This document shows, piece after piece, positions 28,505-36,668 of a stretch of 64,000 nt of DNA. Positions within the stretch are counted from its first letter, which is position 1, and every line of letters starts with the position of its first letter. The notes below the pieces were generated by a model. The model saw only the letters and a program-made list of their open reading frames with translations, made no database searches and was not told the origin of the DNA. The position numbers were made by a program, and so were the translations under genes. Source of the stretch: Marinobacter excellens HL-55 (lineage in GTDB: Bacteria; Pseudomonadota; Gammaproteobacteria; Pseudomonadales; Oleiphilaceae); the NCBI GenBank assembly GCA_001314845.1, contig LJZQ01000002.1:1-64000 (forward strand), written 5' to 3'.

Positions 28505-28531
28505 GGGGCTCCTTCGGGGGCCCCTTTTTTG
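28505..28531 (+). terminator. intrinsic terminator after putP
   Basis: An eight-pair GC stem (GGGGCTCC with GGGGCCCC, one wobble) is capped by a TTCG tetraloop and followed by six T. Confidence 0.88.
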
Positions 28532-28562
28532 TATCTGCACAACAACTCGCATCGCTCAGACA

Positions 28563-28594
28563 TAAAAAAACGCCAGCCCGAAGGCTGGCGTTTT
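28563..28594 (-). terminator. intrinsic terminator after acnB
   Basis: ACGCCAGCC pairs with GGCTGGCGT around a 4-base loop (TTCG on the minus strand). A run of seven T follows on the minus strand, and a T-tract also lies on the plus side, so it can work in both directions. It ends acnB transcription 30 bp after its stop. Confidence 0.88.
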
Positions 28595-28622
28595 CATGGA
28601 GCTAAACCTTGAAGGTTAGTGC

Positions 28623-31217
28623 TTAAGCAACGTTCGCTTCAGCGGCCTTCTTGGTGTAGTTCTCCATCTGGTCGAAGTTGAGATACTTGTAGATCTCTTT
28701 CGACATGCTGTCCAGATCCTTGGCGTACTCCATGTACTCTGCAGCGGAGGGCAGTTTGCCCAGTACCGCGCCCACAGCTGCCAGTTCCGCAGAGGTCAGG
28801 TACACATTGGCACCATCACCCAGGCGGTTCGGGAAGTTACGGGTAGAAGTAGACAGAACGGTGGACTTGGCAGCCACGCGCGCCTGGTTACCCATGCACA
28901 GGGAGCAGCCCGGCATTTCGGTGCGAACACCGGCAGTGCCGTAGATGTTGAAGTAACCTTCTTCCATCAGCTGAGCCTGGTCCATCTTGGTGGGAGGAGA
29001 CATCCACAGACGGGTCTTCAGGGGCTCTTTGTTCTGCGCCAGCAGTTTACCTGCTGCACGGAAGTGACCAATGTTGGTCATGCAGGAGCCGATGAAGACT
29101 TCGTCGACTTTGTCGCCAGCCACTTCAGACAGAGTGCGGGCATCGTCCGGATCGTTCGGGCAGCACACGATCGGCTCTTTGATGTCGGCCAGATCGATTT
29201 CCACCACGTGAGCGTATTCGGCGTCTTTGTCGGCACGCATCAGCTTCGGATTGGCAATCCACTCTTCCATTTGCTGGGCACGACGCTCCAGGGTACGCGG
29301 ATCGCCGTAACCTTCGGCAATCATCCAGCGCAGCATGGTGACGTTGGAGCGCAGGTACTCGGCTACAGACTCTTCAGACAGGTTGATGGTACAACCGGCA
29401 GCAGAGCGCTCGGCAGAGGCGTCAGACAGCTCGAAAGCCTGCTCAACGGTCAGCTGTTCAAGACCTTCGATTTCCAGGATACGGCCGGAGAATTCGTTGA
29501 TCTTGCCTTTCTTCTCAACGGTCAGCAGGCCTTGCTTGATGCCGTACAGCGGGATGGCGTGTACCAGGTCGCGCAGGGTGATGCCGGGCTGCATTTCGCC
29601 TTTGAAGCGAACCAGAACGGATTCCGGCATATCCAGCGGCATAACACCGGTTGCTGCGGCAAACGCCACCAGGCCAGAACCGGCCGGGAACGAGATGCCC
29701 ATCGGGAAACGGGTGTGGGAGTCACCACCGGTACCGACGGTGTCTGGCAGCAGCATGCGGTTCAGCCAGGAGTGGATGATGCCGTCGCCCGGGCGCAGGG
29801 AAACACCGCCACGGGTGCGGATGAAGTCCGGCATGGTGTGCTGCATTTCAACGTCAACCGGCTTGGGGTAAGCGGCGGTGTGACAGAAAGACTGCATCAC
29901 CAGATCAGCCTGGAAGCCCAGGCACGCCAGATCTTTCAGCTCGTCACGGGTCATTGGACCGGTGGTGTCCTGGGAGCCAACGGTGGTCATGTGAGGTTCA
30001 CAGTAAGTGCCTGGGCGAACGCCCTGGCCTTCATCCAAACCACAGGCCTTACCGACCATCTTCTGACCCAGGGTGAAGCCCTTGGTGCCAGCTTCTGGAT
30101 CTTTCGGCAGACGGAACAGGTCGGTAGCGCCCATGCCCAGTGCTGTGCGAGCCTTGGCGGTGAGGCCCCGGCCGATGATCAGCGGGATACGGCCGCCAGC
30201 CTGAACTTCGTCCAGGATCACGTCAGACTTGAACTTGAATTCGGAGATGGTCTCGCCGGCTTCGTTCAGGATCTTGCCTTCGTATGGGCGGATGTCGATC
30301 ACGTCGCCCATGTTCATGTTGTCTACGGGTGCTTCGAATACCAGGGCGCCGGCATCTTCCATGGTGTTGAAGAAGATCGGGGCAACCTTGTTACCGATAC
30401 ACACACCGCCGGCACGCTTGTTGGGCACGCCAGGAATGTCGTCACCGAAGAACCACAGAACAGAGTTAGTGGCAGACTTACGGGAAGAACCGGTACCCAC
30501 AACGTCGCCGACGAAGGCAACGGGCAGGCCCTTGGCCTTGATTTCATCGATCTGGCTCATCGGGCCAGTCACGCCGGGCTCTTCCGGCTTCAGGCCGTCG
30601 CGCTCCATTTTATAGGCGGCGCGGGCGTGCAGCGGGATGTCCGGGCGGGACCAGGCATCCGGTGCGGGCGACAGGTCGTCGGTGTTGGTTTCGCCGGTCA
30701 CCTTGAACACGACCATCTTGGTGCTCTCGGGAACCTTGTTCTTCTTGGTGAACCACTCGGCATTGGCCCAGGACTCAACTACGGACTTGGCGACGGTGTT
30801 GCCAGCGTCCATTTTTTCTTTGACGTCGTTGAACGCGTCGAACATCAGCAGGGTGTGCTTGAGTTCTTCACCGGCCAGCTCGGCCAGTTCGGCGTTGTCC
30901 AGCAGATCAACCAGAGTGGCGATGTTGTAGCCACCCTGCATCATGCCAAGCAGCTGCACAGCTTTTTTGCTGTCGATCAGCGGAGAGCTGGCTTCGCCTT
31001 TAACAATGGCGGTCAGGAAAGCGGCCTTTACGTAAGCGGCTTCGTCGACGCCCGGCGGAACGCGGTTTTCCAGAAGGTCAACCAGGGTTGCTTCTTCACC
31101 GGCAGGCGGGTTTTTCAGCAGCTCGATCAGACCTGCAGTCTGCTCGGGGTTCAGGGGCTTGGGTGGAATACCCAGGGCTTCACGTTCAGCAACGTGTTCA
31201 CGGTAGGCTTCTAACAC
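28623..31217 (-). CDS. acnB: aconitate hydratase B
   Basis: An 864-residue iron-sulfur enzyme of the TCA cycle and glyoxylate route (citrate to isocitrate). The order is the AcnB one: HEAT-like domain, swivel domain, then the 4Fe-4S domains. The swivel follows about residue 160 and includes GTGSSRKSATNS. One cluster Cys is in SFCHTAA, and the other two are in the CSLCMGN pair near residue 770. I prefer the GTG at 31217 because the family begins LEAYREHV, with GAGGG upstream; the ATG at 31232 would add five residues. Apo-AcnB can bind mRNA in E. coli. Divergent from miaE. Confidence 0.95.
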   Translation of the reverse strand: MLEAYREHVAEREALGIPPKPLNPEQTAGLIELLKNPPAGEEATLVDLLENRVPPGVDEAAYVKAAFLTAIVKGEASSPLIDSKKAVQLLGMMQGGYNIATLVDLLDNAELAELAGEELKHTLLMFDAFNDVKEKMDAGNTVAKSVVESWANAEWFTKKNKVPESTKMVVFKVTGETNTDDLSPAPDAWSRPDIPLHARAAYKMERDGLKPEEPGVTGPMSQIDEIKAKGLPVAFVGDVVGTGSSRKSATNSVLWFFGDDIPGVPNKRAGGVCIGNKVAPIFFNTMEDAGALVFEAPVDNMNMGDVIDIRPYEGKILNEAGETISEFKFKSDVILDEVQAGGRIPLIIGRGLTAKARTALGMGATDLFRLPKDPEAGTKGFTLGQKMVGKACGLDEGQGVRPGTYCEPHMTTVGSQDTTGPMTRDELKDLACLGFQADLVMQSFCHTAAYPKPVDVEMQHTMPDFIRTRGGVSLRPGDGIIHSWLNRMLLPDTVGTGGDSHTRFPMGISFPAGSGLVAFAAATGVMPLDMPESVLVRFKGEMQPGITLRDLVHAIPLYGIKQGLLTVEKKGKINEFSGRILEIEGLEQLTVEQAFELSDASAERSAAGCTINLSEESVAEYLRSNVTMLRWMIAEGYGDPRTLERRAQQMEEWIANPKLMRADKDAEYAHVVEIDLADIKEPIVCCPNDPDDARTLSEVAGDKVDEVFIGSCMTNIGHFRAAGKLLAQNKEPLKTRLWMSPPTKMDQAQLMEEGYFNIYGTAGVRTEMPGCSLCMGNQARVAAKSTVLSTSTRNFPNRLGDGANVYLTSAELAAVGAVLGKLPSAAEYMEYAKDLDSMSKEIYKYLNFDQMENYTKKAAEANVA

Positions 31218-31301
31218 GATATGGACCCTCATCAGTTGGAATGTCCCTCGCCGGTGGCACGGTGCCTGGCGGGAGTTTTTTGGCGAAAAGGCCGCAGGAG
31301 C

Positions 31302-31352
31302 CTCTGAATAACACCTAAAATCACCGACGAGGGCTTCAGGATTTATTCAGAG
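31302..31352. repeat. imperfect inverted repeat in the acnB leader region
   Basis: CTCTGAATAA at 31302-31311 is the exact reverse complement of TTATTCAGAG at 31343-31352. The match continues outward for GAG/CTC after one mismatch. The arms are about 31 bp apart, between acnB and miaE and nearer acnB. It could be an operator or a leader hairpin on the acnB mRNA. Confidence 0.4.
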
Positions 31353-31476
31353 ACTCCTTGATCTGGCGCTGCATTCTATAGGAAAGCACTTACAAAGTTA
31401 AGTTGGACAGAGGTCGGAGAGATCTGTTAGCTGCGCTATACTGCGCGCTTTCCTGAACCTGACCCGATCGGATGAT

Positions 31477-32085
31477 ATGAGCGACGCCCTGCAAGAGATA
31501 CATGACTTTCTGCCTTGCCGCACGCCAGCAGCATGGATTGAGAATGCGTTGGCCAATCAGGATTTGCTGCTGATTGACCATGCCCACTGTGAAAAGAAGG
31601 CCGCCTCAACCGCGCTCAGCCTGATGTACCGGTACGTAGACAACACCAATCTCCTTAACAAGATGTCCCGTCTGGCACGGGAGGAGTTGCGACACTTTGA
31701 GCAGGTGTTGGCGATCATGATCAAACGCGGTGTGGCCTATACCCATTTGACGCCTTCGCGCTATGCGGCCGGACTGCGGGAGCCGGTGCGCAAGGACGAT
31801 CCGGGCCGTCTGGTGGATGTGCTGATTGTCGGTGCCATCATTGAGGCCCGCTCTTGCGAGCGGTTCGCAGCGCTGGCGCCGTTTCTGGATGAAAAGCTGG
31901 CGGATTTCTACAACAGTTTGCTGAAATCCGAAGCTCGACATTATCAGGATTACCTGAAACTCGCCGAGCAGGCCAACGGCGGGCCGGTGAGTGAGCGGTT
32001 GGCGGAATTTCTAGCCCTGGAGCAGCCGCTGATCGAGATGCCAGATTCTGAGTTCCGGTTCCACAGCGGGCCCGTTGTGGGTTGA
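31477..32085 (+). CDS. miaE: tRNA-(ms2io6A37)-hydroxylase
   Basis: A 202-residue non-heme diiron oxygenase with a ferritin-like four-helix fold. It hydroxylates the isopentenyl group of ms2i6A37 in tRNAs reading UNN codons. The expected carboxylate/His ligands are visible in HCEKKAASTAL, ARLAREELRHFEQV, GAIIEARSCERF and KSEARHYQDYL. Length fits the family. It is divergent from acnB and converges on the LysR gene with 4 bp between stops. Confidence 0.9.
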   Translation: MSDALQEIHDFLPCRTPAAWIENALANQDLLLIDHAHCEKKAASTALSLMYRYVDNTNLLNKMSRLAREELRHFEQVLAIMIKRGVAYTHLTPSRYAAGLREPVRKDDPGRLVDVLIVGAIIEARSCERFAALAPFLDEKLADFYNSLLKSEARHYQDYLKLAEQANGGPVSERLAEFLALEQPLIEMPDSEFRFHSGPVVG

Positions 32086-32089
32086 TGGG

Positions 32090-32971
32090 TCAGAGCTCTT
32101 TGCACAACGTCATCCAGCGGTCGATGCCGGCGCTGCGGTACTTCTGTTTGTGCAGGATAAAGTAGAACTGGCGATCAAACTTCCGGTGTTCTGGAACGGT
32201 CAGGGGCACCAGGCTGCCGCGTTTGAAGGCGTCTTTCAGCACCAGTTGTGACAGGCAACCAATACCAAGGTTGGCCTCCACCGCTCTTTTGATCGCCTCG
32301 GTGTGTTCCAGCTCCAACAGAACCGTGAGATCTGGCAGCAGGCCATGCATGCCGCGATCAAAACTTTGTCGAGTGCCGGAACCCTGTTCCCGCATAATCC
32401 ATATGGCCTGCCGAAGATCCTCATCTGTCAGGGCTTCTTTGCTGGCGAAAGGATGGTCAGGGGAACAGAAGGCCACCAATTGATCACCGCGCCAGGGAAT
32501 CACTTCAAGTTCGGTGCTTTGCAGTTCACCTTCAATTAATCCGATGTCCAGCTCGAAATCTTTGACACGACGGGCAATGGCGCTGGTGTTGGCAACCTCC
32601 AGTGAGACTCTGGGGTGGTTAGGTGAATTCATATACTCAGCCATAACACCTACTGCAAGGTAGTTGCCGATGGTCAGGGTTGCTCCAACCTTCAGCGCGC
32701 CCACCTCAGAATGTTTGCTGAAGGCCTGTTCCAATTCGGTGGCCTGAGCGACGAGGGCCTCTGCCTTGGGGCGATAGAGTCTGCCCAGTTCGTTGAGTTG
32801 CAAGCGCTTGCCGACACGGTCAAAGAGCTGGATATCAAACTGGCTCTCCAGCTCTTTGAGTGCGCTGCTGGCCGCGGACTGCGACATGGCAAGGGATTCC
32901 GCTGCCCGGGTGATGTTCTGGAAATGGGCGGCTGCGAGGAATACCTCGATTTGACGAAAACTATACTTCAT
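32090..32971 (-). CDS. LysR-family regulator, probable FinR-type regulator of fpr
   Basis: A 293-residue LysR regulator. The N-terminal winged helix-turn-helix covers residues 1-60 (FRQIEVFLAAAHFQNITRAA, then SQSAASSALKELE), followed by a periplasmic-binding-protein-like sensor domain (LKVGATLTIGNYLAV onward). In pseudomonads a LysR protein of this type, FinR, sits divergently next to fpr and activates it under redox stress. Here a Usp gene lies between the regulator and fpr. The FinR assignment is inference from type and neighbourhood; a CysL/YeiE-like role is the alternative. Confidence 0.78.
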   Translation of the reverse strand: MKYSFRQIEVFLAAAHFQNITRAAESLAMSQSAASSALKELESQFDIQLFDRVGKRLQLNELGRLYRPKAEALVAQATELEQAFSKHSEVGALKVGATLTIGNYLAVGVMAEYMNSPNHPRVSLEVANTSAIARRVKDFELDIGLIEGELQSTELEVIPWRGDQLVAFCSPDHPFASKEALTDEDLRQAIWIMREQGSGTRQSFDRGMHGLLPDLTVLLELEHTEAIKRAVEANLGIGCLSQLVLKDAFKRGSLVPLTVPEHRKFDRQFYFILHKQKYRSAGIDRWMTLCKEL

Positions 32972-33061
32972 AATCGATCAAGCCGGATAGGTAGGGAAGA
33001 ATGTCCCGTTTGATCGATACGTTAGCGGTTCAGTGTGATTTATACAACCGCCCGGGATGGC

Positions 33062-33850
33062 TCAAGGCATCATCAATACCGGGTATGGGCTGGCCGCGGC
33101 AACATGTTCGGTTGTGCTACCAATCATTATCTCCTGGATAGGCGTTGAACCCCTTTTGCCCATGATGGTCAACAGCGGGCGGGTATCGTTGATGGTTTGA
33201 AGGATCTGGTCTACCGGCCGGCCGATCAGAATGTTCCTGTGTACGTTGGGGAGTCGTTCTGCCAGCTCATTGATTTGCTGTTCTGTTGCCTCATCAGATT
33301 GTTCTGGTTGTTCGGAGTGAGCCCATACCACGCGCCCTGCGCGTTGGTTTGCCATAAGCTTCTCGAAAGCTGTCTGCGCATTGAATGAGGCTTTTGAGCC
33401 ATCAGTGGCGAGCAGAATTTCCTCCTCCGCGGCGGATGGCTGATCCTGAACTGGAATGATCAACAGCGGAACTCTGGTCGTCCTGGCAAGATTCAGGGCA
33501 GTGTTACCGAAGAATAGTTCTTTACCAACCCGGTGGCTGCGATTGCAGGCTATGACACCGTCGGCTGTCAGACGTCGGGCCAAGGCCTGTACTTCCTGGG
33601 CAACAAAACCGCTCGCTACATGCGTTGAGGTTTCCACCCCCAGAGCCCCGGCCAACGTCTCGCCAATCGTGCGTAGACGCTCGGTTGCGGCGCCTTCAGT
33701 GTCGTTCCGGTGCAGGCGCTTGTGAGTTTGCAGAACATAGGTGAGGGTTACTTTCTTGGTGCCCAATAGCCGGAGTAATGCTGGCAGCTGCTCCATGGCT
33801 TGCTCCCACTCTTTGGTGTAATCCACGGTCAGAATCAGGTGTTCAAGCAT
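33062..33850 (-). CDS. tandem universal stress protein
   Basis: A 262-residue protein made of two UspA domains (about residues 1-135 and 140-262). The second keeps the ATP-binding pattern MGKRGSTPIQEIMIGSTTEHV, cited here by its GxxG and GS(T) elements near residues 230-247, and the first is more diverged. UspE-like double-domain proteins help cells withstand oxidative and starvation stress. It lies between the LysR gene (same strand, 90 bp apart) and the divergent fpr, so it probably belongs to the same redox-response unit. GGAG precedes the start. Confidence 0.88.
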   Translation of the reverse strand: MLEHLILTVDYTKEWEQAMEQLPALLRLLGTKKVTLTYVLQTHKRLHRNDTEGAATERLRTIGETLAGALGVETSTHVASGFVAQEVQALARRLTADGVIACNRSHRVGKELFFGNTALNLARTTRVPLLIIPVQDQPSAAEEEILLATDGSKASFNAQTAFEKLMANQRAGRVVWAHSEQPEQSDEATEQQINELAERLPNVHRNILIGRPVDQILQTINDTRPLLTIMGKRGSTPIQEIMIGSTTEHVAAASPYPVLMMP

Positions 33851-33959
33851 GGTGTTCTCCTTTGCAGTGGTTCAAGTCTTGCGCTGATACCATCAAGGCT
33901 AGACCAGTATCGGAATGCAGGCCATGACGCTGGTCAGTTTGCCGAGCGCGCATATTGAT

Positions 33960-34002
33960 TAAATCGAACAGCCATATGGGTATTGCCTGTTTTGTCGATT
34001 TA
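33960..34002. promoter_or_regulatory. inverted repeat in the usp/fpr promoter region
   Basis: TAAATCGA at 33960-33967 and TCGATTTA at 33995-34002 are perfect reverse complements 27 bp apart. They are centred about 90 bp before fpr and 130 bp before usp. LysR regulators bind such spaced dyads, so this may be the operator of the nearby LysR protein. A likely -10, TATAAC, lies at about 34037 before fpr. Confidence 0.45.
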
Positions 34003-34071
34003 TCGTGGCGAGTTAAACTTTAAGCATCGAATCTCCATATAACTATGTGAAGTCTAAATAGTGAGGCTGCC

Positions 34072-34842
34072 ATGAGTAATCTGATGAAAGAAACGGTCAC
34101 CAGCGTCCATCACTGGAACGATACTCTGTTCAGTTTCAAGACCAGTCGGGACCCGGGTTTTCGTTTCAAGAATGGTCATTTCGTGATGATTGGCCTGGAA
34201 ACTGAAGGCAAGCCGCTGATGCGGGCATACAGTATCGCCAGTGCCAATTATGAGGAAGAGTTGGAGTTTTTCTCGATCAAGGTGCCTGATGGCCCCTTAA
34301 CATCGCGTTTGCAGAAAATTCAGGTGGGCGACGAGATTTTGGTCAGTCGCAAGCCTACTGGTACTTTGGTCCTGGATAACTTGTTGCCCGGGCGTAACCT
34401 GTGGCTGATTAGCACCGGCACCGGGCTGGCGCCGTTTATGAGCATCATCAAGGATCCTGAAGTCTATGAGGCCTACGACAAGGTTATTCTGACCCATGGC
34501 GTGCGCTATATATCTGAGTTGGCCTATCAGCAGGATATTCAGGGACTGCCGGATAACGAGTTCTTCGGTGAGATGGTGCAGGGTAAGCTGTTGTACTATC
34601 CAACGGTAACCCGCGAGCCTTTCCGTAATCAGGGCCGGCTGACCGACGCCATGGAGAATGGAAAAATTACCCGGGATCTGGGTCTGCCCGAGTTCGATCT
34701 GGAGCAGGATCGCTTTATGATCTGTGGCAGCCCGAGTATGCTCAAGGATACGTGCAACATTCTGAACAACATGGGGTTTCGGGAAGCACGCGGTGGTGAT
34801 ATGGGGCATTTCGTGATTGAGCGGGCGTTTGTTGAGCAATGA
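34072..34842 (+). CDS. fpr: ferredoxin--NADP reductase
   Basis: A 256-residue bacterial-type (subclass I/II) flavoenzyme passing electrons between NADPH and ferredoxin or flavodoxin. The FAD motif RAYSIAS lies at about residues 51-57 and the NADP-binding STGTGLAPFMS at about 116-126. CGSPSM is near residue 222, and the C-terminus ends in the extended VERAFVE-type tail (read here as VIERAFVEQ). It supplies electrons for iron-sulfur repair under oxidative stress, in keeping with the LysR and Usp neighbours. Converges on the GDPD gene with 14 bp between. Confidence 0.94.
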   Translation: MSNLMKETVTSVHHWNDTLFSFKTSRDPGFRFKNGHFVMIGLETEGKPLMRAYSIASANYEEELEFFSIKVPDGPLTSRLQKIQVGDEILVSRKPTGTLVLDNLLPGRNLWLISTGTGLAPFMSIIKDPEVYEAYDKVILTHGVRYISELAYQQDIQGLPDNEFFGEMVQGKLLYYPTVTREPFRNQGRLTDAMENGKITRDLGLPEFDLEQDRFMICGSPSMLKDTCNILNNMGFREARGGDMGHFVIERAFVEQ

Positions 34843-34856
34843 CCTTGATCCGCTGG

Positions 34857-36668
34857 TCAGCGCAGCCAGTTCCGGATCTGCATGGCCAGTCGCTCGGCGT
34901 CCGTGAGTGCTTCTCGTTCCGCAAGGAGTTTGGCAAGAACATCCGGGCGGTCAGTGATAATGTTGTCAACGCCCATATCCAGTAATCGGGCCATATCCTT
35001 CGGTTGGTTAACGGTCCACACATGCAGCTCGTTATCGGCCTTATGAGCTCTGGCAACCGCAGCAGGACTGGCTCTGTTCATGCGCAGAGCAAGAATATCG
35101 TAACGGTCTTGCCACAGCGGCCCTACCACAAACTGGGCCAGCAGTGCGGTTTTCAGTCTGGGCTCCATGTTCTTGGCTTGCTCCAGAACTGGCCAGTCCG
35201 CTGCCGCCATTATGGTCCCTTCCACGGCGTCATTGTCTTGTAAGGTTCGGATAACCTCCGTCACCAGTGCTTCCTCGTTCCGGTTCGGCTTCAGATCGAC
35301 GAACAGTCGAGACTGGCCGCGCACGGCGTCGATGGCTTGCGCCAGCGTGGCGATGTTTTCTCCGGCGAAACTGACATCAAACCATGAGCCTGCATCCAGC
35401 GCCTGGACGTCTTCGAAATCGACGTCGGTGATACGTTCCGGTTTTCCGAAAATGCGCTGCATGTCGGCGTCGTGCCAGAGCACAGCGACGCCATCACGGG
35501 TCAGTTGTACATCTATCTCAATATAATCTGCACCGTCCCTGACCGCCTGATGAATGGCACTCAGGCTGTTTTCCGGTGCCTTGAAGGCGCTGCCTCGATG
35601 AGCGGTAATGGTCGCGTTGTCGTTCTGCTCAAGTGATGTCACCAGCCAGAAACTTTGCAGCAGTACGAGCACGATGACCAGCCCCTCCAGCAACCAGGCC
35701 TCACGGCCGGTTTTCGTGTTGGGTGGGGTTACTGATGGCTGTAGCCAGTGCGCCTGGTGACCGGTAATGCTCTGATGCCGGGCGACGATCAGCGTGCCAA
35801 GAGCTGAGCTGGCCAGAAAGGTCAATGCAAGGCTTGTCAGCAGGTATCCGCCCATCAGCAGGATGACCGTGGGCAGCAGAACCGGCATCGTCTCCGGTAA
35901 CACCTGAAACAGGCTCGCAGCCAGCAGGTTAAAAGCCAGAGTTACCAATGCCGGGGCCAGAAAAACCGCCAGTATGCCAAGGGCCAAGGTGCCAGCAGCG
36001 GCCTGCGGTGTGCTTTTAGTGCGCAGCTGGCTGTGCCTAAGCGCCTGGATTGGCGGGTCTCCGTCCAGCATCAGAATCGGGATAGCCAGAATCCACCTCA
36101 GAAACAAGGCTCCGTTTGCCAGCATAAGGCCAGCGAACATGACCACACAAAAGCCCGCAAACCACCAGAGAATGGCCGGGCGGTCGAGGTTAAGAAGGTA
36201 AGGGTCGTAATGGGTCAGCAACAGATGCCAGGCAATTCCTATTCCCGTGACAAAGGGAAGAGCCAGCACAAGGTGGGCCGCTGTTTGTAGGGTGGCCAAA
36301 ATTGCCAGCGCTGGAAAACGTCGGCCAACCCCCCAAAGTGCGCGGATGGTGGCTCGCAGTGAGTGGTCTTTTGGCTGGGCGGCGATCAGGGTAATGCTGG
36401 CTTGCTGGAGTATGATAAGTAGCGCCGTGAACAGCACCGTAATCAGTAACCAGAATACTCCACCAGCAGAGGTCAGGAACTCGAGTAGGCCGCCGGAGGT
36501 GATGGCAGCATCCCCGGTCAACGGCCGGAGTGCTGAAAGGGCTGCGGTCACCAGTGGCGCAATCACCGCAATAGAAAGCCCGGTGAAGGTCAGATAAAGC
36601 ACGAGCAACGAGCGATGATGATGCCTGAGAAGTGCCATCGCCTGTCGCGTCAGGGCGTTCAAGATCAT
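34857..36668 (-). CDS. membrane glycerophosphodiester phosphodiesterase
   Basis: A 603-residue two-part protein. Residues 1-345 hold about eight hydrophobic helices of the GDPD membrane-domain type. Residues 353-600 are a GDPD TIM barrel facing outward, with AHRGS (His357, Arg358), APENS (Glu366), EIDVQLTRDG (Glu384, Asp386) and His399-Asp400 in WHD, so the active site is complete. GDPDs split glycerophosphodiesters to glycerol-3-phosphate and an alcohol. The start overlaps the sulfatase stop by 4 bp (36665-36668), so the pair is translationally coupled. With an LTA-synthase-like partner, a substrate carrying phosphoglycerol in the envelope is likely, but not shown. Confidence 0.88.
   Translation of the reverse strand: MILNALTRQAMALLRHHHRSLLVLYLTFTGLSIAVIAPLVTAALSALRPLTGDAAITSGGLLEFLTSAGGVFWLLITVLFTALLIILQQASITLIAAQPKDHSLRATIRALWGVGRRFPALAILATLQTAAHLVLALPFVTGIGIAWHLLLTHYDPYLLNLDRPAILWWFAGFCVVMFAGLMLANGALFLRWILAIPILMLDGDPPIQALRHSQLRTKSTPQAAAGTLALGILAVFLAPALVTLAFNLLAASLFQVLPETMPVLLPTVILLMGGYLLTSLALTFLASSALGTLIVARHQSITGHQAHWLQPSVTPPNTKTGREAWLLEGLVIVLVLLQSFWLVTSLEQNDNATITAHRGSAFKAPENSLSAIHQAVRDGADYIEIDVQLTRDGVAVLWHDADMQRIFGKPERITDVDFEDVQALDAGSWFDVSFAGENIATLAQAIDAVRGQSRLFVDLKPNRNEEALVTEVIRTLQDNDAVEGTIMAAADWPVLEQAKNMEPRLKTALLAQFVVGPLWQDRYDILALRMNRASPAAVARAHKADNELHVWTVNQPKDMARLLDMGVDNIITDRPDVLAKLLAEREALTDAERLAMQIRNWLR

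Noticed and set aside
29064..31214. 716-codon open frame on the plus strand opposite acnB
   Set aside because: Antisense shadow of acnB; His/Gly/Val-rich composition without domains.
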